Notes: generated by a model from the letters alone, not told the origin. Positions 9,379-19,808 are shown, numbered from the stretch's first letter. The stretch: DNA of 64,000 bases from Hydractinia symbiolongicarpus (GCF_029227915.1 NC_079879.1:24074501-24138500), one strand, 5' to 3'. Program-made: numbers and translations.

Positions 9379-10350
9379 ATGATGAAAACTAAACTAAAAA
9401 AAGAGGTGAGTGATTTCTACATACATCTTAATAATAATAACTGGAACCTGGGACCTCTGGATGAAACTCGGATAGATATACATGATATACATGATTAATG
9501 GCACTTTCAAGCTTGAAGGGGAACTGCTTTTTTCGAAGATATAAGTTTCTGGCATCAAGTACATTAAAAACGTATGGCCTTACGGCTCAAGATATTCGAG
9601 ATATTGGCTTTACAAAATATATCACTACACCCAACAAACTGGAAGTGGTCCGGAAGCTTGCGTTAGAGGTTGATGATATGGTTAATAATTAGGACCCGGG
9701 CGAGATCATTCAGATGAAAACTATAGATAATATCAGGAGTGTTGTACATGATGTGGGAACCCTTACGGATACTTCGTTCTCCGGCAAATTCACCGAACGC
9801 GAATAAAAGGGACTTGATCTCGAACTTCAAACCTACCAGGGTAACGTTAAAAGCCTAGAACATGAAATAGTTTCGTATAACATCGATATTGAGGATGCGG
9901 AAGACGATCTGAAACAGAAGCTGGATTAGAACGATGGGGCATAGAGTGGTGTGATTTCCGAAACCGATAAAAAAATAATGCAACAGCTTGAGAAAAAAAT
10001 TAAAGGTATGAAGGATAAAGGGATGCCTTACAGGAAAAGGTGAAAGAACTCAAGTGCGATATTTACAGCCAACTGAGACATATTAAGGATATGCTGTTGA
10101 GGATCTCTGGGGATGATAAAACTCTGCTTGAAAACTTGAAGAAAAAGGGTTTGTACAAAAGCAACTTGAAAGGCTTGGAAACTTCCTTAAATATCTGGCA
10201 GGTAAAGCGGGTGCCGCATTGCCCGGGGTCATCGGTACGGTAGTTTTGTTCCTTCTGAGAGTGGTGTCAACTATCGTTACATATGCGACTAAGCATCTGT
10301 ACATGGCAGCCGCTGCCGCTGTCGGGTTTGTCGTGCTATACATTAAATAA
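9379..10350 (+). pseudogene. Coiled-coil/membrane protein (A copy)
   Basis: Begins with VSDFY and WNLGPLDET, as in B (21572). Numerous stops and frame changes follow. The middle encodes a charged coiled coil. The end is GFVQKQLERLGNFLKYLAG followed by two hydrophobic segments (GVIGTVVLFLL and AAAAAVGFVVLYIK). The order N-terminal globular part, coiled coil, glycine-rich hydrophobic tail is shared by all three elements. Function unknown; a virion membrane-associated or fibre-like protein is conceivable. The stop TAA lies within the hairpin at 10344-10358. Confidence 0.5.
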
Positions 10351-10358
10351 GCCTTATT
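10344..10358. terminator. Small hairpin at the end of the coiled-coil gene (A)
   Basis: AAATAAG and CTTATTT form a 7-bp inverted repeat with a one-base spacer, at the meeting point of the rightward coiled-coil gene and the leftward proline-tail gene. C has the equivalent GAAATAA/TTATTTC with a five-base loop. Confidence 0.5.
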
Positions 10359-10361
10359 TTC

Positions 10362-11492
10362 TCAACCAATATAGGCCAAAATAATTCCGACCCCCATTGT
10401 AATTAATGAAGCCTTATCCTCGTGTTGGTTTGGTTGCTCGGGTATGGGAGACGATGTTGTTGCGGGCCCGGGAGTTGGTATGGCCTGTATAGTATGATCA
10501 GGAGTTTGTATGGGAGGTGTTGTATGCTTTGGAGATATAGGGGGTGCGTCATGCTTTGGGGTCGTTGGTGGTATAGTATGCTTGAGGGGTGCGGTATGCC
10601 TCATAATTGGCTTGTTATTCAAATCAAGCATGATGCCGATGATTGCATTCGCGGGTGCTATGAGGATTTGTTGTTATACCCGACAATTTTGCCTATGCGT
10701 AAGTTCATACCAGATGGTAGCATGTACACGTCATGCATGACGGCAAAGTTCACCGGGGTCCGGGCATTCTGGAGTATTTTTTGGAACTCGGTGACGTCAT
10801 GGCTTACATTTTCCTGACGTTCTACCACGGCCTCGAATTTGTGTACCACAATTTGCCTTGCTGTGTAATTGTCTACATTCGATCCGATGAGAGATGCCTT
10901 GGCACCAGCCTGGGACCCCAGCAATAGGACTACGTAGACGCGAATACTCTCACTCGGCTTAGTCAACTCTTCAGATATTAGGCCTTGGCTTGTGGGCATA
11001 ACAAACTTGGCCCAATACCCATCAACCTGCGGCCACCACCTACCATCTGTTAACGACGACATGACAGCTTTGAATTTGTAGAGGCTGTTAGGATCTGCAC
11101 CGTATTCGCGCCATACCTGTGCATACCCCGAGCTCAAGTATGGGTTTTTGTACTGTGAGAAGACGTCGTCGTACGGCATGGGGACCTTCACTCTTGCTAA
11201 AATACGACGCATATGGTAGTAAACGTGGAATTTAAAAATGGAGTTGATGAGGTGTACCGAGCCTGTTATTTGTTTGGCACATATGCCTAATGCAGTGGTT
11301 GCGCAATGGGTAGCAAAATTAACCTGAATATTCCAATAGTCCAAGGCCTGCCCTTTCCAACCCAGTTGCACGGGGTCATCAAGGTGAACTTTGATGGCGT
11401 ACTTGGTGAACTCCGGGAATACCACGGAAATATGGGGGTCTGTACTCACGTACAGGTCCTGATGTTCCAGGTTGTTTACACCAAGTGGCCAT
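10362..11492 (-). pseudogene. Conserved element protein with proline-rich tail (A copy)
   Basis: Not recognised as a named family. It matches the C copy (33873-35022) almost throughout and the B copy more weakly. The ATG at 11492 opens with MATWCKQPG. A frame change leads to FPEFTKYAIKV. Further on are NFATHCATTALGICAK, IFKFHVYYHMRRILA and VYVVLLLGSQAGAKASL. A frame change near 10650 leads to a Pro/Thr-rich repeat region (TTPKHDAPPISPKH) and a C-terminal hydrophobic segment (LITMGVGIILAYIG). From memory, similar proteins occur in cnidarian Polinton-like elements. Its position between capsid candidates suggests a structural role (inference). Confidence 0.5.
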
Positions 11493-11563
11493 GCACCCCT
11501 GTTACTTTTATACTTTGCAGAGTGGTTGTATTGGTAGATGTTTATTTCTTAAAACAAAAGGAT

Positions 11564-12172
11564 ATGAAACAACTCTATATCACCGACATAGATAAAACTA
11601 CCATATTTGAAGACTACCTGGGACAGGACACCCGTATTGCTCTAAAATCGACCTGGATGGTTGAACTTATATAGCAACAATGATATCACTATACGGAAAG
11701 TAGGACCTGATCAGAGGGTTACAACGATTGAGATCATGAATGGCCTGTACAAAACCGAGGATATCGCGGCTATTGTCAACAGCCAGGCAGAAGATAAGAT
11801 CAAAATGTTTGTATTGAAAAATGCATATTTTAGACTCCGTGTCAGTGACGGGTATACGGTTGTGATTGGTAGGCAATTGCAAGATCTCCTGGGATTAAGG
11901 GTGACTATGATACCATATATAGAACCGATATATATCATAAATTGAGACTTATTTGTCCACAATTGAATGAACACGACTGCCTGCCTAATAGCAAAATATC
12001 AAAGGTTCTGGCCTTGCTTCCTTCCCATATGCTGACCTGGACCTTTGATACCCCTGTATACCTTCCCCTAAAAGGGTCTACCGACCGTCTTGAGTTTATG
12101 CTGACGGACGTCTACCATCATGATGAGAACGTCATGTGTTTTGACATCCCAATGCAAATCCTGATAGAATAA
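11564..12172 (+). pseudogene. Candidate minor capsid protein (A copy)
   Basis: Starts MKQLYITDIDKTT at 11564. Conserved blocks are LGQDTRIALKS, GLYKTEDIAAIVNSQAEDKI and, after a frameshift near 11900, KLRLICPQL, FDTPVYLPLKGSTDRLEF. Short beta-strand-like blocks and a length of about 215 residues would fit a single-jelly-roll penton-type protein, but this is inference. C (35094-35758) and B (23879-24549) carry homologues in the same place. The adjacent downstream gene follows within three bases. Confidence 0.4.
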
Positions 12173-12174
12173 AG

Positions 12175-12560
12175 ATGGATGTCAGCAAACTTTATCCGAG
12201 TTTGCCGTAGAGTGCACCTGCACAGCCCCCTGATCAGGACGAGGGACAGGTTTTTACGCTCAAGAAAATTGAAGAAATGGAACAATATCTCCGGGATGAA
12301 ATAAAGGAGAGGGATAGATTGGCGAAAAACAACAAGATACACAAAAAGTGGGTTAGGATGTGCGATCATGGTCTGCTTGGCGTGAGTGTTATCACGTCGG
12401 AATTGGGATAGGAGCTATGGCGTCGGGTATGGGAGTACCCTTGCCTTGTGCCATAGGGGGAATTGCGATTGCCGCTGGAATAGGGCAGCCCGGTCCTCGG
12501 AACGCTTCAAAAAGTCTACGTGGTAAGTCCAAAAAAAATGAGGGGATAAGAGTATTTGTA
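12175..12560 (+). pseudogene. Hydrophobic two-helix protein (A copy), 3' part lost
   Basis: Begins MDVSKLYPSLP, with a stop shortly after, then LKKIEEMEQYLRDEIKERDR and HGLLGVSVIT. A frameshift near 12400 leads to LGIGAMASGMGVPLPCAIGG, a glycine-rich membrane-type segment. The sequence breaks off near KSKKNEGIRVF and runs straight into the reversed gene on the other strand, so about 250 bp including the convergent hairpin are deleted. B (24550-25167) is the intact equivalent. Confidence 0.55.
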
Positions 12561-12913
12561 CCTGGGTGTAGTAATTGTTACCTTGCTGATTCACCAATGA
12601 AATGGCAAGGATTGCACTGGCTTGGCCAAATTTGACGATATTTTGCAACCCAGTCCGAATACTCCTCGAAATCTAGGCTCATTGACGGTGATGCATTAGC
12701 GTTATACTTGTTCACCCCATTTGGGGACTAGATTTTCGGTGTTTTCACCCTAAGAGCTACCACGAGGTCCTGTGTATGATACCCCACCACATATCGTTTT
12801 TCTTTACCTTCGTTAGCAGGCCTGGCTTCCGATACCATCAGGTATTCCACATTTATATCGTTAATATCCGTAAACGTGGCGGCAAGTTGTAGAATAATTT
12901 TTGACACGCTCAT
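12561..12913 (-). pseudogene. Conserved element protein near right end (A copy), truncated
   Basis: ATG at 12913 overlaps the end of the cysteine-rich gene. Matches C at AATFTDINDIN and RYVVGYHTQDLVVALRVKTPK, then a stop at about 12730, then SLDFEEYSDWVAKYRQIW. The central region present in C (36467-37002) is deleted here. Family not recognised. A charged, soluble, possibly nucleic-acid-binding protein; this last point is only an impression from similar Polinton genes. Confidence 0.4.
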
Positions 12914-12915
12914 TT

Positions 12916-13118
12916 TCAAGTTGCAGCATCTTCTTTATTGTATATTTCGAACGATCTCAGAGAATTACATGTTATCGTACATACGCAGCCGCCTCCGTTA
13001 TATGAGATGTGTTCATGGTAGCAGTGCCAGCATAACATATTACCACGAACTTACGTCCACAGGTACATTTATCATATGCATCGAGTACTGCCAAACAGTC
13101 GTCACAATGCTCATTCAT
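12916..13118 (-). pseudogene. Small cysteine-rich protein (A copy), frameshifted
   Basis: ATG at 13118 overlaps the stop of the upstream membrane-protein gene (ATGAATGA). Reads HCDDCLAVLDAYDKCTCGRK, then a frameshift of one base, then CWHCYHEHISYNGGGCVCT. The C-x2-C, C-x-C, C-x2-C, C-x-C spacing is preserved in C and mostly in B and would suit one or two zinc sites. About 65 residues. Function unknown. Confidence 0.55.
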
Positions 13119-13287
13119 TTAATAGGACATCGAGACGATCCTCCAGGTATTTAATTCTCCGCTCATTGGACCTCTCCTTCTCCTCCTGTATGCATGCCAG
13201 GGTTACAACTGGTAGGAAGAGACCAATGGCGGTAAGGAAGGTCATAAAAAACATACTTTTCAAACTATATTGACAGTTGATACACAT
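13111..13287 (-). CDS. 58-residue single-span membrane protein (A copy), intact
   Basis: Intact frame from ATG 13287 to TGA 13111: starts MCINCQYSLKS, then a hydrophobic span (MTFLTAIGLFLPVVTLA), then a charged tail (EEKERSNERRIKYLEDRLDVL) likely to be a short coiled coil. C has a homologue at 37180-37377 starting MCVDCQSKFD. CTAATAAAG precedes the start. The gene is the outermost leftward gene, next to the right terminal repeats. Function unknown. Confidence 0.6.
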   Translation of the reverse strand: MCINCQYSLKSMFFMTFLTAIGLFLPVVTLACIQEEKERSNERRIKYLEDRLDVLLNE

Positions 13288-13656
13288 CTTTATTAGTAGT
13301 AGTATTATCTTGAAAGCCGAAGATTGCCGAGATGTTACAGCACATGCGTTTGATGTTTGATGAATATTAGTATCATTAGGGAATTTCCCTGTATGTGCGT
13401 TGATTATTAGTTAATTGTGCTAGACACTTGATGACGTCATTACGGTGAATACTAGGTCCTATGTAGATTAATATGGAATGGTCTTGGAATGGTGATTAAT
13501 ACGGTTAGGTATGGTGTGGTGACTATTAGGGGATTGTCGATGACTTGTCGGTGACTTTGCGGGGGATTGCCGTGACGTCATTACGGTGAATACTAGGTCC
13601 TATGTAGATTAATATGGAATGGTGATTAATATGGTTAAGTATGGTGTGGTGACCAC
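13288..13656. repeat. Right subterminal tandem repeats of element A (part before B)
   Basis: Contains tandem copies of a unit of about 135 bp with GACGTCATTACGGTGAATAC, TAGATTAATATGGAATGG and TTGTCGATGACTTGTCGGTG. The second copy is interrupted at about 13650 (GGTGTGGTGAC) by element B and the array resumes at 27210. The beginning (CATGCGTTTGATG to AGTATCATTAGGGAATTT) matches the right edge of C at 37390-37434. Confidence 0.7.
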
Positions 13657-13879
13657 AGAGATATTAAAATGTATGTTCTAGCGCAGCCGACGGACGACGA
13701 CATGGGAAATTCCCGAATTCCCCTTCCGGCAAATCCGATAAATCCGACAATTCCGGAAATACCAATAAAATTTCGAGCATGCGCATTCAAGTAGGGGTAA
13801 TAATGCTGACATCAAGAGAATTTCGAGCATGCGCACTTGAGTAGGGGGAATTCCCATACTCAAACTACGACCGCGCTAG
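13657..13879. repeat. Left terminal inverted repeat of B
   Basis: About 223 bp, matching the complement of 26904-27209. Includes CGAGCATGCGCATT and a near copy CGAGCATGCGCACTTGAG about 55 bases apart, and ends at CGACCGCGCTAG. TCTAGCGC near the outer end and GCGCTAGA at the inner end are themselves inverted. Confidence 0.8.
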
Positions 13880-13909
13880 AAATGTTGCTGATTAAAATCA
13901 GAAAATCCA

Positions 13910-13918
13910 TATAATAAA
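13910..13918 (+). promoter_or_regulatory. TATAATAAA motif before the polymerase gene (B)
   Basis: TATAATAAA one base upstream of the ATG at 13920, the first gene of element B. Confidence 0.45.
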
Positions 13919-13919
13919 G

Positions 13920-16900
13920 ATGAATTTCACGGGTTCACGCTATAGCGAGAACCCATTACCTGCTAATCCAAGCTACGCAAAGCCGACCTTATTGCTTTAT
14001 TGTTCCTGCTCCAGAACCAAGGCCACAGGCATTTACACCAGAGGCTTTGCATATATTCGAGCGTCAAGAGATGGCAAAAACTCGCCCTATTAAGAGTAAG
14101 ATTGAGCCTCGGATCCCAGCAATTGACGCCATAAATGCTTTTAAACGCTAAGAGATGGCGAGGAGTCGTCCAGTGGTAAAGAGTAAACTGCGAGAGTGGT
14201 CTGACTGGCTTGTGAAGTATGTGCCAGAGAGTATTAGAAAGTCGGTGAAAAGTATATACGCATCAGCAAAAAATCGCATCCTTGCTCTTTTTGATGGGGC
14301 AAGGAAGACCCTGATGGGTGAAGTTGAAGAAGAAGCGCAAGAAAGCACCGAACCCGCTGAACAAGAGGCACAGGAGTACTTTACGAGTCAGGAACATAAG
14401 CATGCTCACCCTAGGACCTTCCGAAGTTTCTGCATGCCCGGCATGGACGCACGGATATCGATGGATACTGGGGAGGATGCAATCTTACGTGAAAACCTTG
14501 GTTGAGAAGCAGGTTAAAGACATGGGGTCTGCGAAAGTATAGTGTCTCCACTGGATTCTATGGAAAAAGCCGGTGGAGGGTACGAACGAGTTTATCGAGG
14601 CAGATAAGGTGTTCCACAGCAGCATGACACCGGTATTCCAGGTAGCCTTGTGGACGAGATGCTGGATACGATGTTTGCTCAGGTCAGGACGCATGTGGAA
14701 AATCCCGCGCTAACCAAGAGTGGCTTTACGATCGGGCGAATTATGCACCTCTACGTAGACTTTCACAAGCTCAGGCTGACGAGGGGCTCATCCTATATCG
14801 AAGCACCCAAGTGGATAGCCACCAAATATAACTGGCAGGGCATCGAGTTCCCCACAAGCATCAAGGATATCCCCAAGTTTGAGAAGAACAACCCCGACAT
14901 CGTAGTATATTGTTTGTACGTGACGGGGAAGACGATCAAAATCCTGCGTCGATTGACACACAACGGAAGCGACAAACAGGTTAATCTGCTACTCCTCACG
15001 GATGAATACGGCAAAAATGCACTTCTGCTTTGACTGCTTGCAGCCCTTTCCCACGATTGAATCGCGAGACAAGCACTATACCTACTGCAGGGACAAAGAA
15101 GCGGATCACGATGCCAAGCGAAAAGGAAAAGTGACTCTACTACAAGGATGGTCAGCAGCAATTCAAGGTACCCTTCACTATCTATGCAGACTTCGAGAGC
15201 CTGTTGATCCCGATGAAAGAGAATGTGAGAGAGACCAAGGTATATAATATCCCTTGTATAGATACCGCGGTAAGGACTGTGTGACGAGGTTCGTCCAACA
15301 CCCGGAGGATTAGGTAAAGCGACTTTATGCTACCTTCCCTTAGCAGGATATGTTGCCCCTAACGGAGGTACAAAAGAACACGACGAGGGCACACGTTGCC
15401 ACATCTGCATGAAGTCCTTCGATGATGACAACCGCAAAGTTCGAGACCACTGTCACTATACGGTCTATACAGAGGCGCTGCGCGTACACAATACAACCTA
15501 AAGTACAAGATACCCAGCCGCGTGCCCGTGATCGTCCACAACCTCTCAGGGTGCGACGCCCACTTGTTTATTCGTGAATTAGGTGAGAAGTACGACACCC
15601 AGGACATTAGTTGCATCGCTGAAAACACTGAAAAGCACATCTCCTTAAATGTGAAATCAAGGTACCCCTTGCAGGTATGGGATATGGTAATGGTGACACG
15701 TACAAGAAGATCGAGATCAGGTTCATCGACGGCTGTCGCTTTATGGCATCAATCCTTGGGAAATTGGAAAGCAACCTCATCGGTACAAACGCCGCAGGTA
15801 TGAAATGTCAGCAGTGCGAGGATACATGTCTTGAATTTTAGAGCATCAACGTCGAGTATGTAGCAAAATTCTGGTGCAAGGCTTGCGGCTCGAGTACCAC
15901 GAAGCAGTTAGACATGTAAAGGCAAAAGTACCAGCCATGGCAAGGTTCATCGATGGTGATGATTTCTTCAGACTGATGCTTCGAAAAGGTGTCTACCCCT
16001 ACGAGTACATGGATAGCTGGCAGCGATTCAAGGAGACGGAGCTACCTACCAAGGAGGTCTTCCACAGCAAGCTGAACATGAAGGGGATCAGCGACAATGA
16101 CTACGAGCACGCAAAAAAAATCTGGAATTTCATCACTCCAAATGGCTCCGAGACTACCATGGGTGACTACCACGTCTGTGTTGAGATATGTATCTCTTCA
16201 CAGACGTCCTGATATTAGCCAATATCTTCGAAAGCTTTCGAGGAGTGTGCCTGGAGAACTACAAGCTCGACCATGCCCACTTCTACAGTGCCCCAGGTCC
16301 CGCCTGGAAAGCAGCACTCAAGTACACAGAAATCAAGCTTGAGCTCCTCACGGACCCCGACAGGCTCCTGATTTTCGAAAGAGGTATTCGAGGAGGTATA
16401 ACCCAGTCCGTGCACAGGTATGCCAAGCCAACAACAAGTACATGGGGAGCCAGTACAATCTTAATGAGGAGTCACCATACTTGCAGTATCTCGACGCTAA
16501 CAATTTGTACGTCTGGGCCATGAGACAAGACCTGCCCACGCACGGGTTTAAATGGTTATCGAACGTTGAGGCCTTTACCAAGATGCGCATCAGCAAACTC
16601 GTTGCTGACAACAAGCACGGCTACATCTTGGAGTTTGATATTAACTACACAGAAAAGCTGCACGACAAGCACAATGAGCTACCTTTCCTACTAGAGCGCA
16701 AGGTGGTTCACAGGGTCGAGAAGCTGATACCATATTTGGAACACAAGCGGAGTTACGTGGTGCACATAAGAGCCCTTCACGAGGCCCTGAAACACGGGCT
16801 CGAGCTCAAGAATGTATATAGAATCATCCAGTTTAACCAGAAGCTCTGGCTGAGGGGTTATATCGATCACAACACATGCTTAGAACGGCTGCCAAAAACG

Positions 16901-17634
16901 AATTCGAAAAGGACTTCTAAAAGCTCATGAACCTCTCGGTGTTCGGCAAGACCATGGAAAATCTGAGGAATCATTACAACATCGAGTTGGTTACCAACGA
17001 TAATAAGTATACGAAACTTGTCATGAAGCCCAATTTCAAGGACAGGAACTACTTCAACAGCCACCTCATGGGCTTGGGAGTGGGCAAGACTGAGGTGAAG
17101 ATGAATAAACCGGTGCATATTGGTCAGGCTATTTTAGACAACTCGAAAGTGGTAATGTACGAGTTCCACTATGACTACATGCAGCCCAAGTATGGTAGTA
17201 AGCTGCGGATCTGCTATATGGTCACGGACTCTTTCGTCTACCAGATTAGAACAGAGGACTTTTACCGCAACATTGCCGATGATGTCGAGGCACGTTTCGA
17301 TACGATTGCCTACAGCAAGGATGATGGCAGACCTCTACCCATCGGTAAAAACAAGGAGGTAGTGGGTCTCATGAAGGACGAGCTAAATGGTAAAATCATG
17401 ACAGATTTTATCGTTTTTATCACCTTGAGACCGAAGCTGTATGCTTACAAGAGCCTCACAAAAGAGGGTGGAGGCATCGTTGCCGTACTTGCCTGTGTAG
17501 GAGGGGTCTACTACATTTCACGTAAGCAGCCTATGCAGCATCGGCCTGCTGAAATCCAGGAGCCATCGCCTGGCGGCTCCAAAGGGACACGTGCGCCTCA
17601 GCAAAAAACCACACCCCAGATATTTTCAAGATGA
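13920..17634 (+). pseudogene. Protein-primed DNA polymerase B (B copy), fused by deletion to a membrane-protein tail
   Basis: Starts MNFTGSRYSENP. An N-terminal extension contains two related segments (EMAKTRPIKSK and EMARSRPVVKSKLREW). Then come CFDCLQPF with a zinc-finger look, the exonuclease motif YADFES (about 15183), an HNH-like segment CMKSFDDD and DHCHYTG, VIVHNLSGCDAH, palm motif A YLDANNLYVWAM (about 16487), motif B KLMNLSVFGKTMENLRN (about 16921) and motif C read as YMVTDS (about 17215), where YMDTDS is expected. It then reads GRPLPIGKNKEVVGLMKDEL. At about 17465 the frame runs into IVAVLACVGGVYYIS, the hydrophobic segment of a downstream small protein, so polymerase C-terminus and the next gene were deleted. 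At least six frameshifts or stops. The family replicates the element from a protein primer. Confidence 0.88.
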
Positions 17635-17697
17635 AATAGCCCCTAATAAAACACGAGTTCTACTAACGTGACGCTTCAATAGAAAGAGATCATCGAT

Positions 17698-17907
17698 ATG
17701 ATCTACGAAACAGTAGTGGACCTTGGGTTCACTTTTGCCTATGCCATGGCGGGGAAAAGGCTCCCGGGGATCCCGAGCCCCAGCACCAAAATGGATTCGA
17801 ACAATGTTATGAAGATGGTGGCCTTCTTTACGGCGGGTAGAGGTTCGAAAGAGATGGCTCTCTCTAAAGGCTGGATCCCTGCATCTATCCTGCCAAAGCC
17901 GAGGTAG
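17698..17907 (+). CDS. Small hydrophobic protein, LGFTFAYAMA family (B copy)
   Basis: Open frame of 69 codons: DLGFTFAYAMAGKRLPG, then PSTKMD, then KMVAFFTAGRGSKEMALSKGW and a PKPR end. Starts with ATG. C has a homologue with two frameshifts at 28719-28972. Lies between the membrane-protein tail and the ATPase. Family not recognised; one hydrophobic segment and a conserved GW motif. Confidence 0.5.
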   Translation: MIYETVVDLGFTFAYAMAGKRLPGIPSPSTKMDSNNVMKMVAFFTAGRGSKEMALSKGWIPASILPKPR

Positions 17908-17967
17908 GTGGTCTTAGCAACACCATCCTTTGTCAGGGGTAAAAGGTCATGTTTGCATACAACAAAC

Positions 17968-18569
17968 ATGACTATTGATGTGGTGCTACAGCCACACACA
18001 GGAATCTTCACAGGACCCACGAGTTGTGGTAAAACCCAGCTGGTGCTGGACTTGCTCGAGAACGAATAAAAAGCAAACTTCCATAATATAGTAATTCTAT
18101 GTCCAACGATCCGCTGGAGCAGGACCTATCTCGATAATCTGGTGCTGTGTAAGGATGACTATGTGTTCCTGATAGACCTGAAGACCAGCTGTTCGAATGG
18201 ATCCAGAAGCTGTCATCAGCCCTGGCGGAGGAGGAGACTCAGTTCATCGTCGATGATATGATAGCAGACGATTGGAGACAACCTTTGCTAGAGCTATCAA
18301 TGAGTGGTCGTCACAAAGAGCATAGTCTCTGGCTACTCACTCAAAGCTACACGGCCCTGCCGAAGAATCTGAGAAGGCAGAAGAAACAGCTACTCATGTG
18401 GTACCCCCACGAGGTGCAGGATATGAAATTGATCAACGATGAAACGAACATGATAAGTGACTGGGAGATCATCAAGGCCGGGCTCATGAAGTCCAAGCAT
18501 GCGTGTTTGTATGTTAGACTGACCCGAGGAGTTGGAAGATTATTTTGTAAATTCTATTCTCTAAATTAA
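17968..18569 (+). pseudogene. Packaging ATPase (B copy)
   Basis: Starts at ATG 17968. The Walker A motif GPTSCGKT is followed by QLVLDLLENE and a stop, then NIVILCPTIRW, DDYVFLI and, after a one-base frame change near 18180, the Walker B segment QFIVDDMIAD, then SLWLLTQSYTALPKNL and LLMWYPHE. This is the A32-like/FtsK-HerA ATPase of Polintons and large DNA viruses. Motif content is complete, in contrast to A, but one stop (18067-18069) and one frameshift break it. TAA is followed at once by the ATG of the next gene (TAAATG at 18567-18572). Confidence 0.85.
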
Positions 18570-18867
18570 ATGTCTTATCCAGAAGAACTGGGTCTGCATA
18601 TTGTTTCCGCCAAAGTGAACAAGTGGGGCATGATATGCTATGGAATTATCAAAGACCCCGAATTAAAGCTCTCGGGTCTGGCAGACCTAAAGAAACTTGG
18701 CGACATCCTCAAGTTTCCTATAACAGATAGACGCCTGGTCAATATTGAGTTGGAGAATGAGCCCCTTGTCATGAAAAGTTAAAGTCTATGGTTATCCGCT
18801 CTACACCCTGCACCCCTATGATTATACGCGCCTTCATTGTCCGATTAAGGACTCTGAGGATGACTAA
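18570..18867 (+). pseudogene. Unrecognised gene after the ATPase (B only)
   Basis: Starts immediately after the ATPase stop: MSYPEELGLHIVSAKVNKW, later LKKLGDILKFPITDRRLVNI. A one-base frame change near 18775 leads to KVYGYPLYTLHPYDYTRLHC and an acidic end (KDSEDD). About 98 residues. A and C have a BRO gene in this place. I cannot assign a family. It is the last rightward gene before the hairpins facing the integrase gene. Confidence 0.4.
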
Positions 18868-18888
18868 TACTTTTTGTTGGTACATATA

Positions 18889-18958
18889 AATGTGAGCCAC
18901 AGGTTCACATTAACTACGCTTATAAGTCGCAACTGAGCAAGTCCCCCGCAATTGGGGG
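18889..18958. terminator. Two hairpins between convergent genes (B)
   Basis: First hairpin: AATGTGA (18889-18895) and TCACATT (18905-18911) around a loop with CCACAGG, the same loop heptamer as in A at 6784-6790. Second hairpin: CCCCC and GGGGG around GCAATT (18943-18958). Both lie between the ends of the rightward ATPase cluster and the leftward integrase gene. Confidence 0.6.
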
Positions 18959-18996
18959 AGGGGGGACCATTGAAATGGCCTTCGGACTCGAGAAAT

Positions 18997-19808
18997 TTAC
19001 CATTGTTTAACATGCTCGGGAGGTACCTCTGGTATTAGCATCAACTCCTCTGCAGCAAAACTACGCTCGGGCCCGTCTTTTAAATAGTACAACAGACGGC
19101 TACCACTCACAATACGATCGAGTCTATGCGGTTTCTCGCTCCACCAAGCGTCAGTCGCGCGTCTTTTTGCCTCACCCTGCTCTTCTCCCGGTTGCAGCAG
19201 AAACAAGTATAGGCCCTCATGAGGTAGAGGCTTTTCCTCCGGGGACCGCTAGACTTTCGTAAGTGGGACTTCCTCGAGTTTGATCTCTTTCGAAGGTTTC
19301 ATCCCGATCATGACAGTTTTGGTATTGTTCAAACTTTTCACAATAGTGTACAAGTGCTTCACCCATGTACAACTTTGCTCTTCAGAGAGTAACTCTTGCG
19401 CATGTTGAGGCTTGAAGAGCCTCTCGGCGAGCACCTTGTTATATGACTCAACGAAGGCTATGAAAGTGTGGTGATACTTGGTAGTTGCACGCTTGATCTC
19501 GACGCCCTTGGCCCCTAGAAGGTTGCTCACATCTGACTTGAACTTGGAGTCGTTGTCGCATTGAAAAATCGTCGGGTAACGGAGGGGTCCTGCTTTATAA
19601 ATTTCCTTGAGCATGTCAGCGCTGGGCTTTTTCGTACGTAGGGGTCTCGCTACCTTGTATCTTGAAGCCACGTCAATGCCTGTCAAAATGTATTTATAGG
19701 TGCTACCATAGAGTTTGTCGTGAGGCATGTACAACAAGACGAATTGATGCATTTCATTGGGCTTTGTGATGGTTAAATGTGGATAAATAATGCGCTTAGG
19801 CTTTTTAG
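18997..19808 (-). pseudogene. rve-family integrase (B copy), N-terminus deleted, one frameshift
   Basis: Catalytic core with DDE residues visible: TGIDVASRYKVARPL (first D), FQCDNDSKF (second D) and FVESYNKVLAERLF (E). After a frame change near 19225-19250 the C-terminal segment reads LLYYLKDGPERSFAAEELML, a chromodomain/SH3-like tail. The N-terminal zinc-binding region present in A is missing: at about 19808 the sequence runs into the tail of the small hydrophobic-helix gene. Leftward transcription, next to the capsid genes as in A. Confidence 0.82.

Larger units (their letters stand above)
4872..13656 (+). mobile_element. Polinton-like element A, main part (left-truncated)
   Basis: A dense block of genes on both strands, with clear compositional contrast to the AT-rich flank. 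It includes remnants of packaging ATPase, BRO protein, rve integrase, candidate capsid protein and a set of genes shared with elements B and C. Polymerase and left terminal repeat are absent, so the left end is truncated at about 4872. The right terminal region continues at 27210-27446 after the inserted element B. Confidence 0.8.

Noticed and set aside
13657-13680. B terminus at the inner AGCGCAG (13680)
   Set aside because: Inverted homology continues outward to AGAGATA, so the terminus was moved to 13657 and 27209.
17739-18020. Leftward frame with C-x-x-C-like pattern before the B ATPase
   Set aside because: Antisense to the small hydrophobic gene and ATPase start; no homologue of the zinc gene can be aligned.
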